Below are positions 1 through 9,728 of a DNA stretch of 51,052 nucleotides, one piece after another. The stretch's first letter is position 1. Every line of letters begins with the position of its first letter. Under the pieces are notes generated by a model. The model did not search any database, was not told the origin of the DNA, and saw nothing but the letters and a program-made list of their open reading frames with translations. The stretch covers positions 1-51,052 of the forward strand of contig JAQULF010000006.1 of assembly GCA_028718745.1 (NCBI GenBank), read 5' to 3'. Source of the DNA: Patescibacteria group bacterium. GTDB taxonomy: Bacteria; Patescibacteriota; JACPGU01. The translations under genes and the position numbers were made by a program.

Positions 1-722
1 TGGAGTCCCTTCGGGACGATATCAAAAATATAAAAATTGGAATACCTAAAGAATACTTTAGTGAGGGGCTAAACAGCGAAGTTGAAAAAATAGTTCGAGA
101 TACGATTGCAAAATACAAAGAAATGGGAGCGGAAATTGTAGAAATTTCCTTGCCGCATACTGATTATGCCACTTCAACTTATTATCTTTTAGCAATGGCG
201 GAGGCAAGTTCCAATCTTGCGCGCTATGATGGCATTAGATATGGTAAAAGCGAATTTGCCACCGCAAAAGATCTGATTGATACATATTTTAAAACTCGCG
301 GTACATATTTAGGTGATGAACAAAAAAGAAAGTCCATTCTGGGAACATTCGAATTATCAGCCGGATATTATGATGCTTATTATCGCAAGGCGCAAAAAGC
401 TAGGGCGGTGATCAAAAAAGATTTTGATGATGCGTTTGCTAAAGTAGATGTTTTAATGTGCTCCGTTTCGCCATTTCCGGCTTTTAAAATTGGAGAAAAA
501 AAAGACGATCCGCTTTCTATGTACTTGGCCGATATCTTTACAATTTCAGCAAATCTGGCCGGCATTTGTGCGTTAAGCATACCAGCAGGATTCACCAGTG
601 AAAAATTGCCGGTTGGCCTGCAGATAATGGGACCGAGATTTGAAGAAGGTAAAATTTTAGCAATTGCCAAAGCTTACGAAGATGTTTGTGAATGGAAAAA
701 CATGTGGCCGGAAATAAAATAA
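1..722 (+). CDS. gatA: Aspartyl/glutamyl-tRNA amidotransferase subunit A, C-terminal part (5' truncated by window)
   Basis: Open frame from window start (ESLRDDIKNIKIGIPKEYFSEGLN...) through ORF 123..722; GatA C-terminal motifs (GNLAGICALSIPAGF-like NLAGICALSIPAGFT, LPVGLQIMGPRFEEGKIL); gatB lies nearby. Confidence 0.93.
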   Translation, partial: ESLRDDIKNIKIGIPKEYFSEGLNSEVEKIVRDTIAKYKEMGAEIVEISLPHTDYATSTYYLLAMAEASSNLARYDGIRYGKSEFATAKDLIDTYFKTRGTYLGDEQKRKSILGTFELSAGYYDAYYRKAQKARAVIKKDFDDAFAKVDVLMCSVSPFPAFKIGEKKDDPLSMYLADIFTISANLAGICALSIPAGFTSEKLPVGLQIMGPRFEEGKILAIAKAYEDVCEWKNMWPEIK

Positions 723-930
723 TAAAATGAAAAATAAACAAGAAAACAATTATGCATTTATAGATAGCCAAAGACAAAAAAAGAAAAAACACCGCATAAG
801 GACGAAACCTTATAAAGTGCTTTTTCTAGAAATACAACCACATCCTAGCACACATTTTTAAAAAAGTCAACAGCATTAAAATAACAATAAAGAACCAAAT
901 AAACTAATAGTATTTGAGTAATTAAAAACT

Positions 931-1563
931 ATGTCAGAAAAGTTAGAGATATTTGATTTAGGTGGTAATTCGTTGGGATCTCAAGAAAGAGATTTATTTT
1001 ACTCTGAAATAAAAAAGGAATTTGCTGAAAAAGGCACGATAACAAGGCAGGTTAAATCGATAAGATTGTTATTGATGAATTCAAAGGGAAGAATATATTT
1101 GCAAAAAAGAAGCAAGCTCAAATCTGAAAATCCGGGACTATATGACAAGACTGTAGCCGGACATGTTTTGGAAGGACATTCATGGAATGTGACTGTCGTT
1201 CGAGAATGCGCCGAAGAGTTGGGGTTTCCCGCCGCTGTTTTATCAAATGAGGAATTCGACAAGGCAATCACTAATACTGATTTGAGAGTGGTTGGTATCT
1301 TCAAAAACATTGACGAAATTAATAATTTTCAATCTGTCAGAATTGATAAAAATGGAAATCGATTTATCCAGCCATTTATTACCGCTTTTTTTATCGGATA
1401 TTACAATGGCCCCATCCAATTTATTGATGGAGAAAGCGCGGCAATCGAAGTTTTCTCCATAGAGGAATTGATGGAAGAAATTGAAAAAAATCCATCAAGA
1501 TTTACGGAAGATATTAAGTTCATGATAGATCATTATAAGCAATATCTGAAGCCAATTAAATAA
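931..1563 (+). CDS. NUDIX hydrolase family protein
   Basis: Nudix-box-like GHVLEGHSWNVTVVRECAEELGF; IPP isomerase/Nudix-like N-terminus (LLMNSKGRIYLQKRS). Confidence 0.8.
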   Translation: MSEKLEIFDLGGNSLGSQERDLFYSEIKKEFAEKGTITRQVKSIRLLLMNSKGRIYLQKRSKLKSENPGLYDKTVAGHVLEGHSWNVTVVRECAEELGFPAAVLSNEEFDKAITNTDLRVVGIFKNIDEINNFQSVRIDKNGNRFIQPFITAFFIGYYNGPIQFIDGESAAIEVFSIEELMEEIEKNPSRFTEDIKFMIDHYKQYLKPIK

Positions 1564-1567
1564 AGCC

Positions 1568-1972
1568 ATGAAATTTTTCCAAATCCTAAAAAAACTTATT
1601 TCTCCCATGCCAGCTCGTCGAATGAGGCATGGTTTGGGTGCGTCGGATATGCAGGAGATAAAAAGAAAATGGGAGGAGATTGAACAGTTAATGCACCTGG
1701 GTCGGCCGAGTAATTTTAAAACTGCGATTTTAGAAGCGGATAAATTACTGGATCATACTTTAAAATTATATGGTTATCACGGCAGTTTGGCTGATAAAAT
1801 GAAGGCCTTGCCGCGCAAAAATTACGATCGCGATTTTTTTGATGATATGTGGCAAGCGCACAAAGTGAGAAATGAAATGGTGCATAATATCAGTTATGAA
1901 GTTCAGCATTTTGAAGCGAAGGAGGCGATAGGGAAGTTTAAGAGAGTATTGAAAGAATTAGGAGCGCTTTAG
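1568..1972 (+). CDS. Conserved hypothetical protein (134 aa)
   Basis: Intact ORF closely following the Nudix gene; no family recognised with certainty. Confidence 0.55.
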   Translation: MKFFQILKKLISPMPARRMRHGLGASDMQEIKRKWEEIEQLMHLGRPSNFKTAILEADKLLDHTLKLYGYHGSLADKMKALPRKNYDRDFFDDMWQAHKVRNEMVHNISYEVQHFEAKEAIGKFKRVLKELGAL

Positions 1973-1983
1973 GTTTTTTAGGC

Positions 1984-2144
1984 TGTCATCCTCGAGCTCC
2001 TGATGTACTCATCAGGAAATCAAGGATCTTTGGCAGGAGAAAGATGAGAATAGCTAGTACAGTTAAAATTTTAGATCCTTGATATTCTCTTCGTGATTTT
2101 TATATATAATTTTGGTAATCACGAATTAGAGTTCGAGGATGACA
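1984..2144. repeat. MITE-like inverted-repeat element, copy 1
   Basis: TGTCATCCTCGAGCTCCTGATGTACTCATCAG...GAGTTCGAGGATGACA; terminal inverted repeats, same family as 17105..17264. Confidence 0.8.
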
Positions 2145-2160
2145 ACCTTAAGATAATCTT

Positions 2161-2892
2161 ATGAATGATAGAAAGTTACAACCTATTGGCATCTTTGACT
2201 CCGGAATTGGCGGATTATCGGTTCTTGAAGAAGCGAGAAAATTGTTGCCTCACGAAGATTTCATTTATTTTTCTGATTCGGCCAATTTTCCTTACGGCGA
2301 TAAAAAAACCAATGAGTTAAAAAAAATAATTATTAAAAACATCAAAACTTTGGTAGATGCGGGCTGCAAAGCGATTGTGATTGCTTGCAATACGGCCACC
2401 AGTGTCGCGATTACCGATTTAAGAAAAAAGTTTTCCATTCCAATCATCGGTATGGAGCCGGCAATCAAACCGGCACTGGAAGGCAGACATGAAAAAATTT
2501 TGGTTTTAGCTACACCCTTAACTTTGAAACTGGAAAAATTTAATCAATTAAGATCAAAGTTAGATAAAGAAGATGAATTGATAATTCTTCCGGCAAAGGG
2601 ACTGGCCGGATTAATTGAGAAAAATGTTTTGAACGGTTCCGATAAAAAAGAAATAAAAAAATATCTGGAAAAATTATTTTCCAAAATTAACAAAAAAGAG
2701 ATATCAACGGTAGTTTTGGGCTGCACCCATTATGTTTTTATAAAAGATCTGGTCCAAAAACTTTTTTCTGGTAAGAAGGTTATAGATGGGAATCTCGGGA
2801 CGGTGCAACATTTAAAGAAAGTCTTAAAAGAAAAGAATTTATTAAATAAGCAAAAAGGAAAAGGAAATGTATGTCAGATAAATACGAAGTAG
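2161..2892 (+). CDS. murI: Glutamate racemase
   Basis: IGIFDSGIGGLSVL, ACNTATS, VLGCTHY motifs. Confidence 0.95.
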   Translation: MNDRKLQPIGIFDSGIGGLSVLEEARKLLPHEDFIYFSDSANFPYGDKKTNELKKIIIKNIKTLVDAGCKAIVIACNTATSVAITDLRKKFSIPIIGMEPAIKPALEGRHEKILVLATPLTLKLEKFNQLRSKLDKEDELIILPAKGLAGLIEKNVLNGSDKKEIKKYLEKLFSKINKKEISTVVLGCTHYVFIKDLVQKLFSGKKVIDGNLGTVQHLKKVLKEKNLLNKQKGKGNVCQINTK

Positions 2893-4361
2893 TTATAGGA
2901 TTGGAAATCCATTCGCAGTTAAACACGAAGTCCAAGATGTTTTGTGGTTGCGATAATAATGCCGAAGGGAAAGAGCCAAATAGTGTGACCTGTCCGGTTT
3001 GTATGGGAATGCCGGGAACTTTGCCGGTGATTAATAAAAAAGCATTGGAATGGACATTTTTGCTAGGTTTGGCATTAGGCGCGAAAATCGCCGACCAATT
3101 TAATTTTGAAAGAAAACAGTATTTCTATCCTGATTTACCAAAGGGCTATCAGATCACTTCCCAGACCACACCGCCTTTAATCGGGGGGCATTTAGATTTA
3201 GAAATTGATGTGGACGAATCTCGACATCCGACATCAAGAAATTCCCTTACCATCGAGCATGTGCATCTCGAAGAAGATGCGGGGAAATTAATTCATGCCG
3301 GAGATCATTCTTTGGTTGATTTGAACCGCGCCGGAACGCCGCTTTTAGAAATTGTAACCAATCCGGATTTTCGTTCACCGCTTGAGGCGAAACTTTTTAT
3401 GCAGGAGTTGCAGCGCATCCTTCGCTATCTTGGCATTTCTTCGGCAGATATGGAAAAAGGGCATCTGCGTTGCGATGGCAATATCTCTTTGCGGCCAGTC
3501 GGACAAAAAGAATTCGGTAAAAAAGTTGAGATAAAAAATATAAATTCTTTCTCATCGCTTGAACGCGCTTTGGAATTTGAAATCAAAAGACAGACGGAAA
3601 TGCTGGATAATGGGGAAACAATTGAGCAGGAAACTCGCGGTTGGGATGACGCAAAAAACATTACGGTTTCCCAGCGCAGTAAAGAAATGGCGCACGATTA
3701 CCGCTATTTTCCCGAACCGGATCTGCCACCAGTTGTCCCTGTCAAAGCTTTTGACCTTGAAAATCTTAAGAAACAAATTCCGGAATTACCAGCGCAAAAG
3801 AGGAAAAAATATGTAGAAGAGTTTGGTTTAGGAAAAACGGAAGCGGATATTTTGGTGGGCGATATGGGTTTGGCAAATTATTTTGAAGAATCGGTGGATA
3901 TGGTAAAAACAAGCGAGGGTTCACAAAATATAATTAAAAGAATTGCCAACCTTATTCTTGGTGATGTCTTGGCTTATCTTAACGCTAATAATCAGAATAT
4001 TCTTAATTTTAAAATCAACGAAGCTAATCTTTGGGATTTGGCAACAAAGCTTGAATCGGGAGAGATTAGCTCAAAAATCGGCAAAGAAGTCTTTATCGCT
4101 ATGGCGGAAACTGGAAAATCTGCCGATGAGATAATTTCTGAAAAAGGCATCAAGCAGGTTTCCGACACTGGCGAGCTGGAAAAGATAGTTAGTGAAATTA
4201 TTGCAGCCAATCAGGGTCAGGTTGAACAATATAGAAAAGATGTAGAGGCGAACGGCAGTTCGCCTATGCTCAACTGGTTCGTCGGTCAAGCCATGAAAGC
4301 AACAAAAGGCCAAGCAAATCCAGGAGTGGTGATGGAGGTTTTGAAGAAGTTGTTGGGATAA
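2871..4361 (+). CDS. gatB: Aspartyl/glutamyl-tRNA amidotransferase subunit B
   Basis: YEVVIGLEIHSQLNTKSKMFCGC, CPVCMGMPGTLPV, full-length 496 aa; overlaps the murI 3' end by 22 nt. Confidence 0.97.
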   Translation: MSDKYEVVIGLEIHSQLNTKSKMFCGCDNNAEGKEPNSVTCPVCMGMPGTLPVINKKALEWTFLLGLALGAKIADQFNFERKQYFYPDLPKGYQITSQTTPPLIGGHLDLEIDVDESRHPTSRNSLTIEHVHLEEDAGKLIHAGDHSLVDLNRAGTPLLEIVTNPDFRSPLEAKLFMQELQRILRYLGISSADMEKGHLRCDGNISLRPVGQKEFGKKVEIKNINSFSSLERALEFEIKRQTEMLDNGETIEQETRGWDDAKNITVSQRSKEMAHDYRYFPEPDLPPVVPVKAFDLENLKKQIPELPAQKRKKYVEEFGLGKTEADILVGDMGLANYFEESVDMVKTSEGSQNIIKRIANLILGDVLAYLNANNQNILNFKINEANLWDLATKLESGEISSKIGKEVFIAMAETGKSADEIISEKGIKQVSDTGELEKIVSEIIAANQGQVEQYRKDVEANGSSPMLNWFVGQAMKATKGQANPGVVMEVLKKLLG

Positions 4362-4382
4362 TAATAAAAAAATGGTGCGGTT

Positions 4383-4613
4383 ATGGGAGAAATTTTTGAA
4401 GCAGGAATTAAAAAAAATCAAATAGATAACGATAAAGAAACTTTTAGGGTAAGTAAAGTTTTGAGATCGCAAGAAATTAGGGATAATAACCAAGAATCTC
4501 GAGGAACAAAGAGAAAACATTATCCGGCGGGAAAAAATAGCGAATTTTATAAAATTTTTCGAGCAATAGAAACTCTTCGACGCAGTTTATCAGAAAAAGA
4601 GGACAAAAAATAA
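4383..4613 (+). CDS. Small hypothetical protein (76 aa)
   Basis: Short ORF after gatB; weak support. Confidence 0.3.
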   Translation: MGEIFEAGIKKNQIDNDKETFRVSKVLRSQEIRDNNQESRGTKRKHYPAGKNSEFYKIFRAIETLRRSLSEKEDKK

Positions 4614-4773
4614 AAATCAGGCAGCTGGTAAAGATGCTTTTAAAATTTGCAATTGCCAAACTAATGTGTTATTATACACAAAAACCTCGATGCTTAACAT
4701 CTCAAATGAGTTCTGCGATCTCTCTAAAAATCGCAAAAAAATCCTTCAATGATCAGAAAAGGAGAATTAAATT

Positions 4774-5064
4774 ATGGCAGATAACATGATTTTATGTTAC
4801 GCAATAATCATTGCGATGTTTCCGGCGTACATCTACTTAGTTTTACAGATTGCGGTCGCAATCAAAGGTGATAGTAATCGGTGGGTATTTGCGTATATAG
4901 GCATCTCCCTTCCGATTTCGATGTTGTTGCCTATACCCGCAGAAAAGGCCTTCCTTGACATAAAAATGTTACACGCGGTTTTAATGTTTATAGGGGTGAA
5001 CTGTCTACTTTTGCTCCTTAAAGTTCATGATCTCAAGAAATTCCGCGGGATCATTCTAAAATAA
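4774..5064 (+). CDS. Small membrane protein (about 3 TM segments)
   Basis: RBS-like ggagaatt upstream; hydrophobic segments; followed by a hairpin/T-run. Confidence 0.6.
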   Translation: MADNMILCYAIIIAMFPAYIYLVLQIAVAIKGDSNRWVFAYIGISLPISMLLPIPAEKAFLDIKMLHAVLMFIGVNCLLLLLKVHDLKKFRGIILK

Positions 5065-5088
5065 TCACATCATGTCTGGTGATGATTC

Positions 5089-5126
5089 CACCTGGGCCTT
5101 CGTATATTGGTACTGGGTGGTTTTTT
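5089..5126 (+). terminator. Rho-independent terminator-like hairpin
   Basis: CCACC...GGTGG followed by TTTTTTTT. Confidence 0.6.
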
Positions 5127-5253
5127 TTGTGAAAATTTTGTAATTGTCCAAAATTGTGTTATTATATTAATTAACGAATACAGCGTTGCTTAACAGTTCA
5201 AAGGGTTCGTGATCCCTTTCAAAATCACTCAAAAATCCAGCGAGGTGATATTT

Positions 5254-5892
5254 ATGATAAGAATAATGTTTTTTGTGTTTGTGTTGGCAGTCTCGCTCTC
5301 CATCTCAAGAGTGGCTCAATCCGAAGAAGCGCCTTGCCAGAACAACTCTCGTTGCAAATTCAATGTGCAGGTCTTCTATGCCTCCTCTTCGGAAAAAGCG
5401 ATCTTGAGTGTCAAGGTGACGGATAAAGCAGATAAGGCGATTAAGGGCATGAAACTCGTCATCCATACATACCGAGAAGAGAAAAAGAAGTCGTCACCTC
5501 TTTCTTTTCGGAAGAAAAAGACGGAAATCATCACTCTTTCTTCGGTCGGATGCGACGGAAAAGATTCGGTAGTCGCCCTTAACGACGGCTATACGGACAA
5601 TAATGGTGAGGCGATCTTCTTTCTCAAAAGCACTGTTACCGGGTATATATTTCTCTCAATCTATGATTTCGAGACCGACTACGATTATCTCGGCGGGAAG
5701 AGATTGAGGGTATTCATGGTCGATAACAAATCCATCGACCCTCTTGACCTAACAATCAGTAATCCCTCCGATTCCGAAAAAGAGCAATACGATAACCAAC
5801 AACAAGAAAGCCTTCCTGTACCCAGTCGGGGATTTGAGCCTGATGGACCTGATTCTAATGACATCAATATATTTGAATCAGACAAGTCATAA
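5254..5892 (+). CDS. Secreted/surface protein with signal peptide and Ig-like domain
   Basis: ORF 5209..5892; likely start at 5254 (gaggtgatatttATG), MIRIMFFVFVLAVSLSISRVAQSEE signal peptide. Confidence 0.65.
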   Translation: MIRIMFFVFVLAVSLSISRVAQSEEAPCQNNSRCKFNVQVFYASSSEKAILSVKVTDKADKAIKGMKLVIHTYREEKKKSSPLSFRKKKTEIITLSSVGCDGKDSVVALNDGYTDNNGEAIFFLKSTVTGYIFLSIYDFETDYDYLGGKRLRVFMVDNKSIDPLDLTISNPSDSEKEQYDNQQQESLPVPSRGFEPDGPDSNDINIFESDKS

Positions 5893-6004
5893 TTAGGATT
5901 CAAAACCCTGTGGCATCACGATAAATCGTGCCGACCGTCCGCGTGTTTGCATTTGGTGCGCCCGGGCGGTTTTTGTTTGTCTAAATTTCAGGTATAATAG
6001 ACTC

Positions 6005-7018
6005 ATGAAATCATTTTGGTCCCTCGGGAATACTCGGGATAAACAAAAATTAGCTAAAGGCAAAAAGCCAATCGCTATTTTAGCGCCTATGTCGGGTGTG
6101 ACGGATTTTCCGTTTCGCGAGATATTGTGTGAAATTGGAAAGCCAGATGTGATTTTTACAGAATTTGTTTCGACGGAGATGATTTACCGTAGGGGCGCGG
6201 TTTCCGCGCCCGACAAAAAGGGCGGGGTGACCCCGCCCCTACAGTTACAATTTTCAAAAAAACAGCGCCCTATTGTTGTACAATTTTTTGGAAGCAGGCC
6301 GGAACAATTTGAGTATTGCGCCAAGTTAGCAGTTAAACTGGGTTTTGACGGGATAGATATTAATATGGGTTGTCCAGACAGGAAAGTGCAAAAACAAGGC
6401 GCCGGATCGGAATTGATCAAAAATCCCAAGTTAGCTGCCGAAATAATTCGCGCAGTCAAAAAAGGTTGTGGAGGGAAACTGCCGGTTTCGGTTAAAACCC
6501 GCCTCGGTTATAGAAAAAAGGATTTAGAATGGATTCGTTTTTTGCTGGAACAAGATTTGGATGCTCTCACCATTCACGGCCGAACCGCCAGCCAAGGCTA
6601 TGGCGGAGAAGCGGATTGGGAAATGATTGGCGAAGCGGTTAAATTGAGAAACAAAATGAAGTTAAAAACATTAATCATCGGAAATGGCGATGTGAAGGAC
6701 CTTTGTAGGGGCGCAATTCATTGCGCCCAATACGGAACGGATGGTTTTATGATTGGGCGGCAGATTTTGCATAATCCTTTTGTATTTTGTAGAGACGAAC
6801 GGCCGTTCGTCTCTACGGAAGAACGAATTAAGGTCGCGTTAAAGCATATAAAATTATTTGAAAAATTTTATGATTCTAAAAAGGATTTTAGTCTCATGAA
6901 AAAATATCTTAAAGCATATTTGTCGGGGACGGAGTTGAAGAAAGATTTGATGGAGGCGAAAACTATTAAGGAAGCGAGGAAGATACTAGAGAAAAAAGCT
7001 CTAAACTCTAAGTACTAA
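6005..7018 (+). CDS. dus: tRNA-dihydrouridine synthase
   Basis: APMSGVTDFPFR, GFDGIDINMGCPDRKVQKQGAGSEL, LTIHGRTASQGYGGEADW; carries three in-frame palindromic insertions. Confidence 0.93.
   Translation: MKSFWSLGNTRDKQKLAKGKKPIAILAPMSGVTDFPFREILCEIGKPDVIFTEFVSTEMIYRRGAVSAPDKKGGVTPPLQLQFSKKQRPIVVQFFGSRPEQFEYCAKLAVKLGFDGIDINMGCPDRKVQKQGAGSELIKNPKLAAEIIRAVKKGCGGKLPVSVKTRLGYRKKDLEWIRFLLEQDLDALTIHGRTASQGYGGEADWEMIGEAVKLRNKMKLKTLIIGNGDVKDLCRGAIHCAQYGTDGFMIGRQILHNPFVFCRDERPFVSTEERIKVALKHIKLFEKFYDSKKDFSLMKKYLKAYLSGTELKKDLMEAKTIKEARKILEKKALNSKY
6189..6242. repeat. REP double hairpin inside dus, in frame
   Basis: GTAGGGGCGCGGtttCCGCGCCC gacaaaaa GGGCGGGGTgACCCCGCCCCTAC; 54 nt. Confidence 0.9.
6705..6728. 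repeat. REP single hairpin inside dus, in frame
   Basis: GTAGGGGCGCAATtcATTGCGCCC. Confidence 0.85.
6789..6816. repeat. Perfect 28-bp palindrome inside dus, in frame
   Basis: GTAGAGACGAACGGCCGTTCGTCTCTAC. Confidence 0.9.
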
Positions 7019-7114
7019 ATTCTAAACAAATTCCAAATCATAAATTATAAATTCAAAACATTTGGAAAATTGGAATTTAGATATTGTTTAGGATTTAGAA
7101 ATTAGAATTTAGTA
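6997..7114. repeat. Dispersed AT-rich inverted repeat (copy A)
   Basis: ctaaattctaaacaaattccaaat...tttggaaaattggaatttagatattgtttaggatttag; second copy at 50838..50950; covers the dus stop codon. Confidence 0.8.
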
Positions 7115-7208
7115 TTTTGTTTTTTTTGTTAATAAAAGTTCTTGAACAACAACCTAGTATTAGTGCTATAATGAACTTAATTGAACGAAACAAAAAAGGA
7201 GGGCTGTA

Positions 7209-8822
7209 ATGTTTTCTCGCAGAAGAATAACTTACTCCGGGTTTTCTGATTATTCAAACATAAAAAAAATAGTTTCCATAGCTATTGTTTTTGTTATTAT
7301 AGCGGCCATTTGGGCGGGCTATTTTTTAATTAAATACTATTCCGGTTCGGACAATTTCAATCTTAAAGGTACGATTTATTATAAAACAAGACCTCTTCCG
7401 GATGTTAATGTATCGGTTTCGGGAGCCAGTGTAGTCAGCGATGAAAACGGAGCCTTTATTATTCCGCATTTGCCGCTTGGAAGCGTAGTCGTTAAATTTG
7501 AAAAAAAGGGTTTCGTATCTCTTGAGGAAAAAGTTTTTTTGTGGAGAAAAAATCAGGAAATGGATAAAATAACGCTCACTCGCGATGAAAATTTTAGCGC
7601 TTCTTTCTCGGGCACGGTTTTAAATAATTTTGACAAACGACCGATTGCTAATGCCATTATTCATCTGGGTAATGCTACCGCCACTAGCGATGAAACAGGC
7701 TTGTTTGAGTTTATTGATATGCCCAAAGAAAATTCAAGCTTAACAATTTCGGCGGTTGGTTTTTGGGATTTGACGGAAGATATTAATTTAGCAGCTCTCG
7801 GTTCCGGTCCAAAAGAATACAATCTTACTCCTTACGGCCGAGTTTCTTTTACTTCTTTGAGAGATGGCAAGAAAAACATTTATGCCATAAATTATGACGG
7901 TAAAAATTTGACAAACCTTACTTCTAAAATCAAAGGTGATTGCTGGGGTGGAGTTTTTGCGCCGAGTAATGGCAGTTTGATATTTTATTCTGATTTTGAG
8001 GGAATAACCGATCAATGGGGACAAAAAATTCCGGCACTTTATTTATTAGAAAAAGGCTCTGATAAACCGATAAAAATTAGCCGTGATGTTATTCCTGAAG
8101 GAGAATTCAAAATCAGCCGAAATGGAACCCGAATAGTTTTTCCCGGAAAGAAAAAGAATGAAGATAAAATTGAGATTTATTTAGCCGGTATTGCTAAAAA
8201 AGAAGAGTGGGCTCAACTGACCGACAACGATTTAACAGAAAGCAATCTCGATATCTCTCCGGATGGGAACCAAGTTATCTATGGCGTTTTTAATGAGGGA
8301 GTTCGCGAAATTTATTCTCAAAAGATAGGATCTTTTACGGATAAAAAAATATCTGCCAGTCCAAACAGGGAGACATTTCTTTCCTATTCTCCGGATGGCA
8401 AAAGTATTTTATATGTCCGAGAAACACCGGATTTGCGATCCCAAATTTTTATTTATGATGTAGTAAAGCAGAAAGAGAAGGAAATTTACAAGACTTCCAC
8501 TAATATTCAAAACATCGTTTGGAATAAATCCAGCGATAAAATTGTTTTTACCTCTATTCGCGACGACAAAGACAATATTTACAGCATTGATACCAGTGGG
8601 GAAAATGAAATTAAATTAACTGATCAAGGCGCCAATTATAAAGATATTTTATGGCCTGATTTAGAAAAGATTTTGGTTTTTATGATTAAAAAAGACAATG
8701 GCAATTCTCTGGCGGTTATGGATATTTCTCATCGAACAATCCACGAAATTGAGAATATCAGCGATGATGTTTTGAGTTGGGATAGTGAAGTTTTTGACAC
8801 GGTAGCAAGAGATGGTCTATAA
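7209..8822 (+). CDS. Membrane-anchored protein with carboxypeptidase-regulatory-like repeats and TolB/WD40-like beta-propeller
   Basis: N-terminal TM; LPDVNVSVSGASVVSDENGAF and PIANAIIHLGNATATSDETGLF repeats; repeated SPDGxxI / IYxxxxDG propeller motifs. Confidence 0.75.
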   Translation: MFSRRRITYSGFSDYSNIKKIVSIAIVFVIIAAIWAGYFLIKYYSGSDNFNLKGTIYYKTRPLPDVNVSVSGASVVSDENGAFIIPHLPLGSVVVKFEKKGFVSLEEKVFLWRKNQEMDKITLTRDENFSASFSGTVLNNFDKRPIANAIIHLGNATATSDETGLFEFIDMPKENSSLTISAVGFWDLTEDINLAALGSGPKEYNLTPYGRVSFTSLRDGKKNIYAINYDGKNLTNLTSKIKGDCWGGVFAPSNGSLIFYSDFEGITDQWGQKIPALYLLEKGSDKPIKISRDVIPEGEFKISRNGTRIVFPGKKKNEDKIEIYLAGIAKKEEWAQLTDNDLTESNLDISPDGNQVIYGVFNEGVREIYSQKIGSFTDKKISASPNRETFLSYSPDGKSILYVRETPDLRSQIFIYDVVKQKEKEIYKTSTNIQNIVWNKSSDKIVFTSIRDDKDNIYSIDTSGENEIKLTDQGANYKDILWPDLEKILVFMIKKDNGNSLAVMDISHRTIHEIENISDDVLSWDSEVFDTVARDGL

Positions 8823-8835
8823 TGAGCAATAGGGT

Positions 8836-8945
8836 CTACGAATTACGAATGGGTACGAATATACGAATAGGAGAGTAAAAATTAGGAAATTAAGAAATTA
8901 TTTTAGACAAGAATTCGTACATTCGTATAAATTCGTAATTCGTAG
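8836..8945. repeat. Inverted-repeat element CTACGAATTACGAAT family (complete copy)
   Basis: CTACGAATTACGAATGGGTACGAATATACGAAT ... ATTCGTACATTCGTATAAATTCGTAATTCGTAG. Confidence 0.85.
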
Positions 8946-8986
8946 TACCTTAGTTTTATTAAAATATAAATAAACATTTAAACGCT

Positions 8987-9358
8987 ATGGAAAATACTGA
9001 CATTTTGATTCTGATCCTATCAATCGGTTTTATCATTTTAATCATTTTTGTTTGTGTGGCGATCGGGACAATGATAAAGGTTATGTTGGATATTAAAAAA
9101 ATAACCGAAATCGCCAAAAGAGAAGCCGAGAGCGTAGCCGACAAAGTCGACGCTATTGGGGACAGGGCCAAGAATTTTTTTACCAACACCATGGTGATTG
9201 AGAAGATAATTCCTTCACTTCTAGGAGCCATCAGTTTCGGATTGGGCGCCAAGAAAACCTATGAGGAATACAAGGCGAAATCGGAAAAAACTGATAAAGG
9301 TAGCGACAAAAAGAAAAAGAAGAAAAATAAGATTTTTTCTGAAGAAGAGATAGATTAG
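8987..9358 (+). CDS. Small membrane protein with charged C-terminus (123 aa)
   Basis: N-terminal TM (ILILILSIGFIILIIFVCVAIGTM), lysine-rich tail. Confidence 0.6.
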   Translation: MENTDILILILSIGFIILIIFVCVAIGTMIKVMLDIKKITEIAKREAESVADKVDAIGDRAKNFFTNTMVIEKIIPSLLGAISFGLGAKKTYEEYKAKSEKTDKGSDKKKKKKNKIFSEEEID

Positions 9359-9458
9359 AATTTTAAAATTTAAATTTTAAAATTTAAAATTTTTGCGACC
9401 AGATTTTTAATTACAATTAAGGTTGTAAATTACAAATAATACAAATAAAAATAAAATC

Positions 9459-9728
9459 ATGTCTTATCTTAAAACTTTTGCAAAAGGAGTAGCTTTGGGT
9501 GGATTGGTAGGGGTTATCTATGGCCTCTTCAATGCTCCCAAAAAAGGTAAAGAAATGCAAAAAGAAGCAAAAAGCACTCTTAAAAAATTGGCGAAAAAAG
9601 AGAAAGGAATTGAAAAGAAAATCGCTCCGAAGGTAAAGAAGGCGATAAAAAGAGTAAGGGTAGCGGTTAAAAAAAATCACGCTACGCGTGATCAGGCGAA
9701 GCCTGATAAAAAAGGAAAGAAAAGATAA
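9459..9728 (+). CDS. YtxH-like small protein
   Basis: GVALGGLVGVIYGLFNAPKKGKEMQKEAKSTLKKL resembles the YtxH N-terminus; contains an in-frame REP. Confidence 0.6.
   Translation: MSYLKTFAKGVALGGLVGVIYGLFNAPKKGKEMQKEAKSTLKKLAKKEKGIEKKIAPKVKKAIKRVRVAVKKNHATRDQAKPDKKGKKR
9676..9707. repeat. Tandem double hairpin, family 'ATCACGCTACGCGTGATCAGGCGAAGCCTGAT', in coding sequence
   Basis: ATCACGCtaCGCGTGAT + CAGGCgaaGCCTG; second copy at 17931..17962. Confidence 0.85.

Noticed and set aside
3552-4520. Antisense and alternate-frame ORFs within gatB (e.g. 4071..4520 -, 3559..3816 +)
   Set aside because: No RBS or family motifs; they lie fully or largely over the well-supported gatB frame.
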